From Bacteroidota bacterium (GTDB taxonomy: Bacteria > Bacteroidota > Bacteroidia > Bacteroidales > F082), in assembly GCA_002686705.1 (NCBI GenBank), contig NYYH01000047.1:8205-25591 (forward strand): 17,387 nucleotides of DNA, read 5' to 3'. The notes under the pieces are model-generated. The model saw only the letters and a list, made by a program, of their open reading frames with translations. It was not told where the DNA came from and made no database searches. The translations under genes and the position numbers were made by a program. This document shows, in pieces, positions 1 through 8,487 of the stretch. Within the stretch, counting starts at the first letter, position 1; each line of letters begins with the position of its first letter.

Positions 1-50
1 CGTACACACGCTTTCCAAGCGTGCTCCTTAAGCCACTCGGACACCTCTCC
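1..50 (-). tRNA. tRNA-Ser (anticodon GGA), 3' part cut off by the window edge
   Basis: On the minus strand the first 50 nucleotides of a serine tRNA are visible. They start with GGAGAGG (5' acceptor strand), then a D-arm with GAGTGGCTTAA, then the anticodon stem CACGC/GCGTG enclosing loop TTGGAAA. The anticodon GGA lies at plus positions 14-16 and reads UCC/UCU codons. The variable arm, T arm and 3' acceptor lie outside the window. The D-loop and acceptor start are typical of tRNA-Ser. It is transcribed in the same direction as nrdJ but lies beyond that gene's terminator, so it probably has its own promoter. Confidence 0.9.
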
Positions 51-78
51 TTTACTTATATGTCTTAAAAATGGAACG

Positions 79-86
79 CAAAATTA
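79..86 (-). promoter_or_regulatory. Candidate -7 promoter element for tRNA-Ser
   Basis: The minus strand reads TAATTTTG, an exact match to the Bacteroidota -7 consensus TAnnTTTG, 28 nt before the first base of the tRNA. No clear -33 TTTG is found at the usual 19-21 nt spacing, so the call rests on the -7 box and its position. Confidence 0.35.
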
Positions 87-114
87 TAAAAATATTATGA
101 CTTTGGATTTCCAC

Positions 115-147
115 AAAATAAAAAAAGTCGCCTTAAATGGCGACTTT
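115..147 (-). terminator. Rho-independent terminator of nrdJ
   Basis: A perfect 9-bp inverted repeat, AAAGTCGCC (124-132) and GGCGACTTT (139-147), has a 6-nt loop. Read on the minus strand the hairpin runs into a long T-rich tract. It starts 26 nt past the nrdJ stop codon, the right place and orientation to end nrdJ transcription before the tRNA. Confidence 0.85.
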
Positions 148-172
148 GATTAATCAATTTGAAAATATCTCT

Positions 173-2905
173 TTAGGTACATTTTGTATGTCCACATGAT
201 TTGCAAATAAGACAGCCATCTTCATATACAACAGTTTCTTCGCGGCATTCTGGACAAATTTTTTCAACCGCAATAGTTCCATCTGGTATATAACGTTTTA
301 GGGCACGCACAACACCATTCTTCCAGGTATTAATATTATCTTCTGGAACAGTGAGGTTGGAAATTAAATCCATGACATATGTAAGTGGCATACCATGACG
401 TAGAACCCCAGAAATAAGCTTTGCATAATTCCAAAATTCTTGCTCAAATGATCTGGATAATGCAGGGAGCACAATTCGATAACCTTGTTTGTCGTCAAAC
501 TCAAAATCATATTGTGTACGCTCTCCTTTTTTCTTTTTCTTTGTTACCCAACCCGATTCAACATATGGTGGCAAATAAAAATCTTCTGACTTGCCGGTAA
601 ATACTTCATACGGTTTATCATTTATTTTTCCAATTACGGCAATCCATTTCTCATAATTATTCTGAAAACGGATGATGTCTGCTTCTAGTGTTTTTGGTCG
701 TGAAGGAGCTCTGGAATCATGAAAATCATCTTTCTCCTCCTTTTTAGTACCGCTTACAAGTACACCGGAGCGTGAGCCCTCACGATAAATTGTCATTCCT
801 TTGCACCCGCTTTCCCAGGCATTTAAATAAATCTCACTAACAAGTTCTTCAGTAGCGTCTTCAGGAATGTTAACAGTTACACTTATCGAATGATCTACCC
901 ATTTTTGTATTTCACCCTGCATCTTCACTTTATTTACCCAATCAATATCTGTTGAAGTTGCATTATAATAAGGAGACTGTTCGATAATTTTATTCAATTC
1001 TTCTTCCGGTTTAATTTTAACTTCTTCTATACTATAACCGTTAATTTTAAGCCAGGTTTCAAATTTTGAATGGAAAACATTATATTCTTCCCAAGCATCA
1101 CCAAGTTCATCTACAAAGCTAACAACAACGTTTTTGTCATTTGGATTTACCTTCCTGCGGCGTTTGTATGAAACCATAAATACCGGTTCGATACCTGATG
1201 TTGTTTGTGCGCATATACTTATGCTACCAGTTGGGGCAATTGTGAGCATAGAAATATTACGTCTACCTACTTTCAACATTTTGTCGTATACGTGCGGTGC
1301 AAATTTTTTAATTCGTTTTATAAACGGATTATCTATTTCGCGAGTAACGTCAAATATCTCAAAGCTGCCTCGTTCTTCTGCCAAATCAACAGATGCGCGA
1401 TAAACTTCAATAGCAAGTAGCTTATGTACTTCTGTTGAGAAAGTTATTGCATCTTCAGATCCATACCGTAAACCCAAAGCTGCTAGCATGTCACCCTCTG
1501 CAGTAATACCAATTCCTGTTCTTCTTCCCTGTATCGACTTCTCCCGAATTTTTTCCCATAATTGTCTTTCTACGAGCTTAATTTCTTTAGACTCTGGATC
1601 AGCATTTATTTTTGAAAGGATTAAATCTATTTTTTCAATCTCTAAATCAATAATATCATCCATTAAACGCTGTGCAATTCGTGCGTGCGCTGTAAATTTA
1701 TCACCATTAAAATAAGCATCTTTTGTAAATGCTTTTTCAACATAACTATACAGATTTAACGCCAGCAGTCTACAGCTATCATATGGACATAATGGAATTT
1801 CCCCACATGGGTTAGTTGATACTGTTGCAAAACCATAATCGGAATATACATCAGGAATTGATTCTCTTATTACTGTATCCCAGAAAAGTATACCCGGCTC
1901 CGCTGAAGCCCATGCGTTACGCACAATTTTATTCCAAAGTTCAAGGGGATTGATTTCTTTCTCATATTTCGTATTATCAGAATCAATCGGATATTGTTGC
2001 TTATATGGAGTATTATTTTTAACAGCATTCATAAACTCATCATTGAGCTTAACCGAGACATTTGCTCCTGTAATTCTCCCTTGTTCAGTCTTTGCATCAA
2101 TAAATTTTTCTGCATCCGGATGTTTTATGCTAATGCTGAGCATCAGTGCTCCCCTTCGGCCGTCTTGTGCTACTTCGCGGGTGGAATTCGAATATCTGTC
2201 CATGAATGGCACTACACCAGTTGATGTTAAGGCTGTATTTTTCACCGGGCTTCCCTGCGGACGAATATGTGACAAATCATGACCAACACCTCCCCTGCGT
2301 TTCATTAACTGAACCTGCTCCTGATCAATTTTTAATATTCCACCATACGAATCAGAATTTCCTTCGTTACCAATAACAAAGCAATTGGACAAAGATGATA
2401 TTTGGTTATCATTACCAATACCTGCCATAGGGCTTCCCGCTGGTATAATGTATTTAAAATCTTTGAGGACCTCCAAAATTTCACTTTCAGACATCGGATT
2501 TGTATACTTTTTTTCAATCCTGGCAATCTCTCTTGCAATTCGTTTATGCATATCTGCAGGTGTGAGTTCGTAAAATTTACCCTCACTATCCTTTAGTGCA
2601 TATTTATTCATCCATACTTTTGCAGCAAGCTCATCTCCATCAAAATATTTTGTAGCAGCATTTAATACTTCTTTGTTGCCAAAATATTTTTTGGCGTTTT
2701 CTTGCTCTGGCAATTCATCTGAAGTTTTATTTAATTGTAGCTTGCTTTTTGCTATAGTTGCTATAGCTGCGTCTGTTGTTTCCAATCTCGATCTTTCTTC
2801 TAAAACTTTGTCGTAAAAATTCTTTCCTTCTTTTTTTTGTGGCTCTTTCTTCTCAGCAATTTCCTTTGTTTTATCTTCGAAATTTAAGTATAAATTATTT
2901 TCCAT
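173..2905 (-). CDS. nrdJ: Adenosylcobalamin-dependent (class II) ribonucleotide reductase
   Basis: This 910-residue protein is a cytoplasmic enzyme that reduces ribonucleotides to deoxyribonucleotides, using a cobalamin-generated thiyl radical. The active site is readable. NPCGEIPL at 365-372 carries the presumed radical cysteine C367 and glutamate E369. C175 (in SNCFVIGN) and C378, exactly 11 residues after C367, fit the redox pair of class II enzymes. APTGSIS (557-563) and SGIEP (570-574) are further family signatures. The C-terminus has a zinc-ribbon-like CPEC...CKSC (C884, C887, C901, C904) plus a near-terminal C909, expected for re-reduction of the active-site disulfide. The first ~70 residues are charged and poorly conserved, and I see no ATP cone. 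The start is an ATG at 2905. No cobalamin riboswitch is recognisable upstream. It appears to be a single-gene unit ending at the hairpin terminator. Confidence 0.95.
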   Translation of the reverse strand: MENNLYLNFEDKTKEIAEKKEPQKKEGKNFYDKVLEERSRLETTDAAIATIAKSKLQLNKTSDELPEQENAKKYFGNKEVLNAATKYFDGDELAAKVWMNKYALKDSEGKFYELTPADMHKRIAREIARIEKKYTNPMSESEILEVLKDFKYIIPAGSPMAGIGNDNQISSLSNCFVIGNEGNSDSYGGILKIDQEQVQLMKRRGGVGHDLSHIRPQGSPVKNTALTSTGVVPFMDRYSNSTREVAQDGRRGALMLSISIKHPDAEKFIDAKTEQGRITGANVSVKLNDEFMNAVKNNTPYKQQYPIDSDNTKYEKEINPLELWNKIVRNAWASAEPGILFWDTVIRESIPDVYSDYGFATVSTNPCGEIPLCPYDSCRLLALNLYSYVEKAFTKDAYFNGDKFTAHARIAQRLMDDIIDLEIEKIDLILSKINADPESKEIKLVERQLWEKIREKSIQGRRTGIGITAEGDMLAALGLRYGSEDAITFSTEVHKLLAIEVYRASVDLAEERGSFEIFDVTREIDNPFIKRIKKFAPHVYDKMLKVGRRNISMLTIAPTGSISICAQTTSGIEPVFMVSYKRRRKVNPNDKNVVVSFVDELGDAWEEYNVFHSKFETWLKINGYSIEEVKIKPEEELNKIIEQSPYYNATSTDIDWVNKVKMQGEIQKWVDHSISVTVNIPEDATEELVSEIYLNAWESGCKGMTIYREGSRSGVLVSGTKKEEKDDFHDSRAPSRPKTLEADIIRFQNNYEKWIAVIGKINDKPYEVFTGKSEDFYLPPYVESGWVTKKKKKGERTQYDFEFDDKQGYRIVLPALSRSFEQEFWNYAKLISGVLRHGMPLTYVMDLISNLTVPEDNINTWKNGVVRALKRYIPDGTIAVEKICPECREETVVYEDGCLICKSCGHTKCT

Positions 2906-3239
2906 TAGTTATACCCTGATTAGTTTGATTTTGGCTATGTTACTGTAAATGAATGCTAAACAAAAAGAAAAGGCAATCCTGTAAAACGATGCAATATACA
3001 ACACATACTTACGAAAACTAGTAATTTTTATTAACAAAAGCATGTGGAAAAAATAAAAGGCAGGAAATTAAGTTGTTATAAAAAAAATAACGATAAAAAA
3101 AATATTCTTCTGTTTTGGCATAGTTTTTTATGCATAAAAATCTATCATAAAATTCTTAATCAGCATTCAAAAAAATATTCTTCGGATAAAAATTCTGGTA
3201 TTATCTGAACTCTTTTAGTGGAGGCAATTTTATCAAAAA
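2906..3239. other. 334-bp AT-rich intergenic region upstream of nrdJ
   Basis: I see no convincing gene, RNA or terminator here. The region is very AT-rich with several A-tracts. It contains the direct repeat AAAAAAATATTCTTC at 3096-3110 and 3169-3183. It should hold the nrdJ promoter, but no exact TAnnTTTG box is present on the minus strand. No B12-box-like sequence was recognised. Confidence 0.6.
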
Positions 3240-6200
3240 TTAAAAATCTAGACTAAGAGAAAGGTAATAAACCGGTTGGCGTACTCTGTAATCGTCCACC
3301 CCCCATGATATATCACCTCTAATAAAATAACCCATCAAAGTTGTACGTACACCAAGGCCAAATCCTCCAACAATAGGTTCTTTTTGTACTTCGACAGATA
3401 TGTGCATGGGGCCACTATCAATATATTTAGTAAATAATGAATTTTCAGGTGAATATGGATTTGAACCAGTCCATGCAGTGCCTATATCACCAAAACCAAC
3501 TATCTGAAAACTTCTTAAAAAACCTGAACTAATAGGTGTTTTAGAAAAATACTGAAATATCGGAAAACGAAGTTCAGAGTTTATCACAACAAAACTATTA
3601 CCGTTCCTGATGTTTTGATTGAATCCCCTCATATTTGTGGCAAGGGTTTGGAAGGCATAATTTTGACTGTAATCGATAGGCGTGTCCATATTAAACTTTG
3701 GAAATAGCCAATTATCAACGCCTCCCATATAATAAATCAATCTATCACTTCCCAATGATGTGCTGCCGGCAATTCGGTTTGCCCAAATAAATGTTCTATG
3801 AATTTTTTGATAATCCCTAAAATCAAAACCCAATACAATAAGGTTATTGCTGCTACTTTTTATTAGCTGATGATATTCAGCAAAAACCTTATAACGTGAA
3901 CCCTTGTATAAATTAATGCCCAGATTTCGTGTATTATCAAAAACTAGTTCTCCCTTAAGTCCAGCCCAGTTGTTATAAACAGTAGGTTGCTCAAGATTAA
4001 TTTGATCTGTAGCAAGAGTTACATACATATCGTTCCGGTACATTCCGGTTCCCCTAATGCTTAAAGCTTCGTTAAACGGCCATTTCAATATGTAAAAAAT
4101 TTCGTGCGAGTGCACCCTTACTATGGTGTTGCCGTTACTGCCTTCCAAAGTATTTCTATGAAAAACAACTTCCTTATCTAGCCTCTTTTTCAGATTTGCA
4201 TAACTAAAGATGTATTCATTATTAATCAGGCTGAGATTTAGCCTAACTCCACCAACGAGACGATGATCTTCCATAAGATCGTTCATTCCTATCTGAAAAA
4301 AGATATTAAATCCCGGATTTAAGTATATGGGCCCGCTACCGCCAGTGAATGGTTGGTAACCGTAGTTGATGTAGTTGAAATCAATTTGGGATACAAGATC
4401 ATTAATAAAATAGGATACGTTGTAGTTCAACCTTTTGGGTATAGTTAATTTATCGTCTCCTTTAAGTGTAACCAAACCATCTCTGTTAAAATTATATTGA
4501 TTGTTGCCTGAAATTTGAGCTCCTTCTCCCATAACACCAATAACTTCTTCTCCTTTTTCATTTTTATAAACCATACTAAATCTTTTAAATTGAGGCGTTT
4601 TCTCAACAACCTCTTCTTTAAAATCTTCTTTCGCCATGGCTAACTTCTTCTTTAGCTGTCCTGCCTGTTTCTTATTATAATTCGCCTGTAATTGCAACAT
4701 ATATAATGTTGTATCAGGAAATAGTTCGGGGATTGAAGAGTATGAAGGTGTATCTTCTATGAAGATTTTATACAAATTATTGTCAAATATAACTGAAGTC
4801 TTTTTTCCTGCTTTGTAGCTTACATTATGATTAAGAATATCCCGTGAGTAGTTAGTGACTGCCTTACTATGAATAAAATAACGGTAATGAATTGCAGTAT
4901 CAACTGAACTCACCGAGCTATCGAGAACAGCAAGATAGGAGTTATAAATTCCACTTTCGTCACTCAGGTAGCTTATTGTATTATAGCCATAAGATTCGGG
5001 CATTATTTCGTTTGCAATAGGGGTATTGGTGATGCGTTTTAAAATTGGATTTCTATTTGAGTAATCGTAAACAAAAAGATCGAAATTATCAGGAACACCA
5101 ACTATTAATTCTGTTTTCTTTCCAAGTGTGTCATTTACTCGATTTGAACTAAAAACTATCTGTTTTGAATTATTAATAAACCTTGGATTAAGTTCTGAGA
5201 AAATATCATTAGTAATATTATAGAACGAGCTGGCAGCGATGTTATAAACAAATACATCTGATTGACCATTTTGTACTGCCGACATTACAAATAGCTGACC
5301 ATTATCTGAAAAACCAAAGTCGGTTACCTTTTGAACATTGTAAATAATTTGTTTTGTAAACTCTTTATCTTCAATGTTATACCTGTACAACCATGGCATT
5401 CCTTTGTCTTCAATTATGAATGCCAATAATTTTCCTGTTGGATGCCATGCAAGTAGTGGATAAGAATAGTCGGTTTTAGTGCCAATAGATACACCTCTCC
5501 TAAATATTTTTTTCTTTTTACCTGTGGATAGATTGTGTAAATAAATCTTGTATTTACCAAATTCATTAGTAGTGTAAGCTAAATAATCACCATACGGACT
5601 AATATGAGGTTGACCATAACGTATGTCAGATTTGTATTTTATATTGAAAACATTCTCTGGCATACTTTCAATTTCTGCAAATTGCGAATATTCCTTTCGG
5701 TAATATTCTTTCCACTCCTGAGTTAACTGTTTAAACGATAGTCCGATAACATACATAAAACCTTTGTCGATACTGTTACTCATACTTGTCATATGAATAA
5801 TATTGCTAACGGTTGATTTGCCAAACCGTTGTGCTATAAAACGCCATAACGAATGCCCGGCATAAACAGCATCTTCACCTGTAAGGTTGTTAACTTTGTC
5901 ATATCTCCCTGATAGTATTCCGTCGCGAACACGATTATCATATTCAACACTCCAATCGTTACCTAGCCATGAAATTATCCCAACCTTATACCAGTCAGGA
6001 AGGGAGAAAAAAGTAGATGACTTTACTTGCTGCCCCATTGTGCCCCCAAACATCATTTGGTTAAACATCACCTGCGCTATTCCATCCTTGATTTGCTCCT
6101 CAAATTTAACATGGTTTCCGTCAAAATATAAAAACACTTTAGAACCTATAATATGGGTAATACCCCCAATATTATAATCCTCATGTGTCATTAAACCAAT

Positions 6201-6542
6201 GTTACTTTGTTTAAGGTCGGTAAGGTTATTGAAGATAATAAACTGGATTTTTTTATCCAACATACTACCCAGTTTTAGTTCAATAAGTGGAATTTGTAGG
6301 GTTGCATATCTTGCAACATATTGTGCAAGTTCTTTGCCATTTAAATAGAAGTAAGTATCAATATCCCTGAACTTATAATATGTCCAATGAAAATCATTGT
6401 ATTGCACTCTGTTTTTTCCAAATGTTTGATTTGAGCCATTATAGAATTGGGCATTAACTTCTGTAGTAATTAGGATTGTTGATACAAATAGGATCAGAGT
6501 AAAGCAATAAACAAGATTTTTATATTTAAAAAGATATCCCAA
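3240..6542 (-). CDS. Outer-membrane protein: inactive gluzincin-like domain, PD40 beta-propeller and BamA-like barrel
   Basis: This 1100-residue protein has a signal peptide (about 1-31, cleavage after VNA). Residues ~55-290 resemble an M1/MA-type peptidase fold; where HEXXH is expected the sequence is DGIAQ (153-157), and the usual second-helix glutamate near PDWYKVG (182-188) is also missing, so this domain is probably non-catalytic. Residues ~305-545 contain TolB/PD40-type propeller blades (for example ISPYGDYLAYTT and HPTGKLLAFI). A charged linker follows, then from ~700 a beta-rich C-terminal region ending ...SLSLDF with terminal Phe, as in outer-membrane barrels of the Omp85/surface-antigen type. 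The predicted location is the outer membrane with the N-terminal domains in the periplasm; the function is unknown. The only usable start is a TTG at 6542: no ATG lies between the upstream in-frame TAA and the signal peptide. The gene stands alone, divergent from the metallo-hydrolase gene. Confidence 0.8.
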   Translation of the reverse strand: MGYLFKYKNLVYCFTLILFVSTILITTEVNAQFYNGSNQTFGKNRVQYNDFHWTYYKFRDIDTYFYLNGKELAQYVARYATLQIPLIELKLGSMLDKKIQFIIFNNLTDLKQSNIGLMTHEDYNIGGITHIIGSKVFLYFDGNHVKFEEQIKDGIAQVMFNQMMFGGTMGQQVKSSTFFSLPDWYKVGIISWLGNDWSVEYDNRVRDGILSGRYDKVNNLTGEDAVYAGHSLWRFIAQRFGKSTVSNIIHMTSMSNSIDKGFMYVIGLSFKQLTQEWKEYYRKEYSQFAEIESMPENVFNIKYKSDIRYGQPHISPYGDYLAYTTNEFGKYKIYLHNLSTGKKKKIFRRGVSIGTKTDYSYPLLAWHPTGKLLAFIIEDKGMPWLYRYNIEDKEFTKQIIYNVQKVTDFGFSDNGQLFVMSAVQNGQSDVFVYNIAASSFYNITNDIFSELNPRFINNSKQIVFSSNRVNDTLGKKTELIVGVPDNFDLFVYDYSNRNPILKRITNTPIANEIMPESYGYNTISYLSDESGIYNSYLAVLDSSVSSVDTAIHYRYFIHSKAVTNYSRDILNHNVSYKAGKKTSVIFDNNLYKIFIEDTPSYSSIPELFPDTTLYMLQLQANYNKKQAGQLKKKLAMAKEDFKEEVVEKTPQFKRFSMVYKNEKGEEVIGVMGEGAQISGNNQYNFNRDGLVTLKGDDKLTIPKRLNYNVSYFINDLVSQIDFNYINYGYQPFTGGSGPIYLNPGFNIFFQIGMNDLMEDHRLVGGVRLNLSLINNEYIFSYANLKKRLDKEVVFHRNTLEGSNGNTIVRVHSHEIFYILKWPFNEALSIRGTGMYRNDMYVTLATDQINLEQPTVYNNWAGLKGELVFDNTRNLGINLYKGSRYKVFAEYHQLIKSSSNNLIVLGFDFRDYQKIHRTFIWANRIAGSTSLGSDRLIYYMGGVDNWLFPKFNMDTPIDYSQNYAFQTLATNMRGFNQNIRNGNSFVVINSELRFPIFQYFSKTPISSGFLRSFQIVGFGDIGTAWTGSNPYSPENSLFTKYIDSGPMHISVEVQKEPIVGGFGLGVRTTLMGYFIRGDISWGVDDYRVRQPVYYLSLSLDF

Positions 6543-6632
6543 TATACAAGATCTTAGTAATGATTTGCTAAATTATAACAAAATCCACACCATTTTATTT
6601 TCAGATGTTACATGTTTATTTTGTGATTAATG

Positions 6633-6640
6633 TAATTTTG
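6633..6640 (+). promoter_or_regulatory. Candidate -7 promoter element for the MBL-fold hydrolase gene
   Basis: TAATTTTG matches the Bacteroidota -7 consensus exactly, 57 nt before the ATG at 6698, in the 155-bp divergent intergenic region. A TTTG at 6620-6623 is only 9 nt upstream, too close to be its -33 partner. Confidence 0.35.
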
Positions 6641-6697
6641 GCGACTTATTTCTAATCATATGTTTATTAATTTCGAATTGAAGAAGTAACAAATACC

Positions 6698-7348
6698 ATG
6701 ATAACTCTTAAAAAATTTACTTTTAATCCATTCCAGGTAAACACATATTTGATTTCTGATGAAACCGGAGAGTGCATTATAATTGATCCCGCAATGGATG
6801 GTTCCATTGAAGAGGCAGAAATCGCAGAATATATTAAAATTCACAACCTTACGCCTGTAATGTTGTTGCTTACGCATGCACATGTTGATCATATTGGAGG
6901 TACTAATTTTATGGTTGAAAAATATGGTCTTAAGCTAACAGCACACAGGGACTGTGTTCCATTTCTTACAAATGCATCAGTTTATGCTTCAACCTTTGGA
7001 CTTTCAATAGATAGTAGAATGGAAATTCAAAATTTTATAGATGAGAACAATGAAGTTAAGTTCGGCAATTCAGTATTAAAGGTGCTATTTACTCCCGGAC
7101 ATGCAAATGGAAGTTTGTGTTTCTATTCACCAGAAAGTAATTTTGTTATAACCGGGGATGTACTTTTCAACCAAAGTATCGGCCGTACTGATTTGCCAAC
7201 AGGAAATTACGATTTATTGCAAAACAGTATCTGGGAGAAGTTATTTACTCTTCCAGATGATACAGTAGTATATCCAGGCCATGGCCCTGAGACAACTATC
7301 GGTTTCGAAAAAGTAAATAATCCTTTTGTTGCAATTGGAAGAGGTTAG
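6698..7348 (+). CDS. MBL-fold metallo-hydrolase, glyoxalase II-like
   Basis: This 216-residue cytoplasmic protein of the metallo-beta-lactamase superfamily has all the metal ligands: THAHVDHIGG at 59-68 gives H60, H62, D64 and H65, with H135 in TPGHANGS, D154 in ITGDVLF and H195 in YPGHGP. The compact length and the sequence GRTDLPTG after the D154 motif match the short glyoxalase II-like group (YcbL type), which hydrolyses S-lactoylglutathione or related thioesters. The physiological thiol in this organism is unknown, so the substrate is inferred only from the family. The ATG at 6698 fits the fold start MITLKKFTFNPFQVNTYLI. The gene is monocistronic and convergent with the glycosyltransferase gene, with a 25-bp gap between stops. 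Confidence 0.88.
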   Translation: MITLKKFTFNPFQVNTYLISDETGECIIIDPAMDGSIEEAEIAEYIKIHNLTPVMLLLTHAHVDHIGGTNFMVEKYGLKLTAHRDCVPFLTNASVYASTFGLSIDSRMEIQNFIDENNEVKFGNSVLKVLFTPGHANGSLCFYSPESNFVITGDVLFNQSIGRTDLPTGNYDLLQNSIWEKLFTLPDDTVVYPGHGPETTIGFEKVNNPFVAIGRG

Positions 7349-7373
7349 TTTGGGTATTAAAATGTTTCAGTTA

Positions 7374-8369
7374 TTAATCCCCGTTGAGAAATTTTTTTAA
7401 TACTTTAACAATTGCATCTACATCCTGATCCATCATACACCTAAAATGTTTCTTCGGACATTTTTTATAACCTAGCTTACTGCATGGTCTACATTTCAGT
7501 CCTTCTACTTCAGAAATAAAATAATTATCAGGATTTTCAGGCATATATGGGTACATCCCAAACTCAGGAATAGTATTACCCCAAATACTTATTGTGGGCT
7601 TATCGAAAGCAGCTGCAATATGCATCAGCCCGGTATCATTTGTTATCACAACTTCTGCTAAACTAACTAAAGATGCTGATTGATTTATATTGAGTTCGCC
7701 ACATGTATTAATGATATTTGAATCTTGAGACATCCTAAATATTTCCTCACCTCTTTTCCTGTCATCAGGCCCACCTAACAAAACTATTGGCATATCAATT
7801 TTAGAAATAATTAAGGCTGCTTTTTCAGGAGGTAAGATTTTAGTGTAATGCTGCCCACCGATCACGAAAGCACAATAGCCATCCTTAAGTTTGGAATCAA
7901 TATTTTCGGGAGCAACTTCATCATGTTGGGGGATATAATATTCAAGACCCTTTTTGTCATTTACAACTCCAAGAGATTTAACGGCTTTAAAATACCTGTC
8001 AACAATATGTACATTTGGTAACTTGTTGATTTTGAAATTAACCAACAGCCACTTCTCAATATTCAATTTAAGGAATGAATAATTCTTTACTTTTAATTCA
8101 CGCTTCAGCTTATACGACCTGAGATTATTCTGTAAGTCGACGATAACATCAAACTTCTCATTTTTAAGATCGGTTAAACATTCGTTTATATGTTTGTTAA
8201 AAGAATGAACCTGATCAACGTTAGGATTCGAACTGTAAAGTCCTTCATATTGTTTTTTTGTAACTATATGAAGCTCATATTCAGTTTGCTGTTTAATAGC
8301 TCGTACAACAGGGGTTGTAAGAACAATATCACCAATGGAACTAAACCGTATAAGAAGTATTTTCTTCAC
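7374..8369 (-). CDS. Glycosyltransferase family 9 (LPS heptosyltransferase type)
   Basis: This 331-residue GT-B fold protein resembles ADP-heptose:LPS heptosyltransferases, inner-membrane-associated enzymes that build the lipopolysaccharide core. It starts with the family signature RFSSIGDIVLTTP; D14 matches the catalytic Asp of WaaC/WaaF. The C-terminal nucleotide-sugar half has LLGGPDD (197-203) and TNDTGLMHIAAA (243-254). Four cysteines near the end (293, 296, 304, 311) form a Cys-rich segment seen in many Bacteroidota members. The start is a GTG at 8369: an in-frame TAA three codons upstream rules out a longer form, and the protein then begins MKKILLIRF. The exact sugar and acceptor cannot be read from sequence. 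It is divergent from the thioredoxin-fold gene. Confidence 0.88.
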   Translation of the reverse strand: MKKILLIRFSSIGDIVLTTPVVRAIKQQTEYELHIVTKKQYEGLYSSNPNVDQVHSFNKHINECLTDLKNEKFDVIVDLQNNLRSYKLKRELKVKNYSFLKLNIEKWLLVNFKINKLPNVHIVDRYFKAVKSLGVVNDKKGLEYYIPQHDEVAPENIDSKLKDGYCAFVIGGQHYTKILPPEKAALIISKIDMPIVLLGGPDDRKRGEEIFRMSQDSNIINTCGELNINQSASLVSLAEVVITNDTGLMHIAAAFDKPTISIWGNTIPEFGMYPYMPENPDNYFISEVEGLKCRPCSKLGYKKCPKKHFRCMMDQDVDAIVKVLKKFLNGD

Positions 8370-8385
8370 GCAAACTTATTTACAG

Positions 8386-8393
8386 CAAATATA
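8386..8393 (-). promoter_or_regulatory. Candidate -7 promoter element for the GT9 gene
   Basis: The minus strand reads TATATTTG, an exact TAnnTTTG match, 16 nt before the GTG start. This implies a very short leader. A second exact match, TAAGTTTG at 8371-8378, is almost on the start codon and less likely to be used. No good -33 box was found for either. Confidence 0.3.
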
Positions 8394-8429
8394 GTAGAGT
8401 TTGTTTTAATGGTTGTCCTCAACAGATTG

Positions 8430-8462
8430 TTTGCGCTTGGTTTTCAACATTCTTTAACTTTG
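8430..8462 (+). promoter_or_regulatory. Bacteroidota-type promoter of the thioredoxin-fold gene
   Basis: TTTG at 8430-8433, 21 nt of spacer, then TAACTTTG at 8455-8462 match both the -33 (TTTG) and -7 (TAnnTTTG) elements at the usual spacing. The ATG is 25 nt further on, at 8488. This is the clearest promoter in the window. Confidence 0.6.
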
Positions 8463-8487
8463 CATCATAATTATAAATTCAATTAAT

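Noticed and set aside
1134..2596. Several plus-strand open frames and one minus-strand open frame within the nrdJ region
   Set aside because: They overlap strongly supported nrdJ coding sequence, show no family motifs and have compositions typical of shadow frames.
2906..3239. Possible cobalamin riboswitch or NrdR box upstream of the B12-dependent nrdJ
   Set aside because: No B12-box-like core and no paired NrdR palindrome were found; ATATACAACACA near 2993-3004 is too weak a match.
6656..6892. 78-residue minus-strand open frame opposite the MBL hydrolase
   Set aside because: It lies on the complement of conserved metal-binding motifs and looks like a shadow frame.
8190..8486. 98-residue plus-strand open frame opposite the GT9 gene start
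   Set aside because: It mostly overlaps well-supported GT9 coding sequence and has no recognisable domain.
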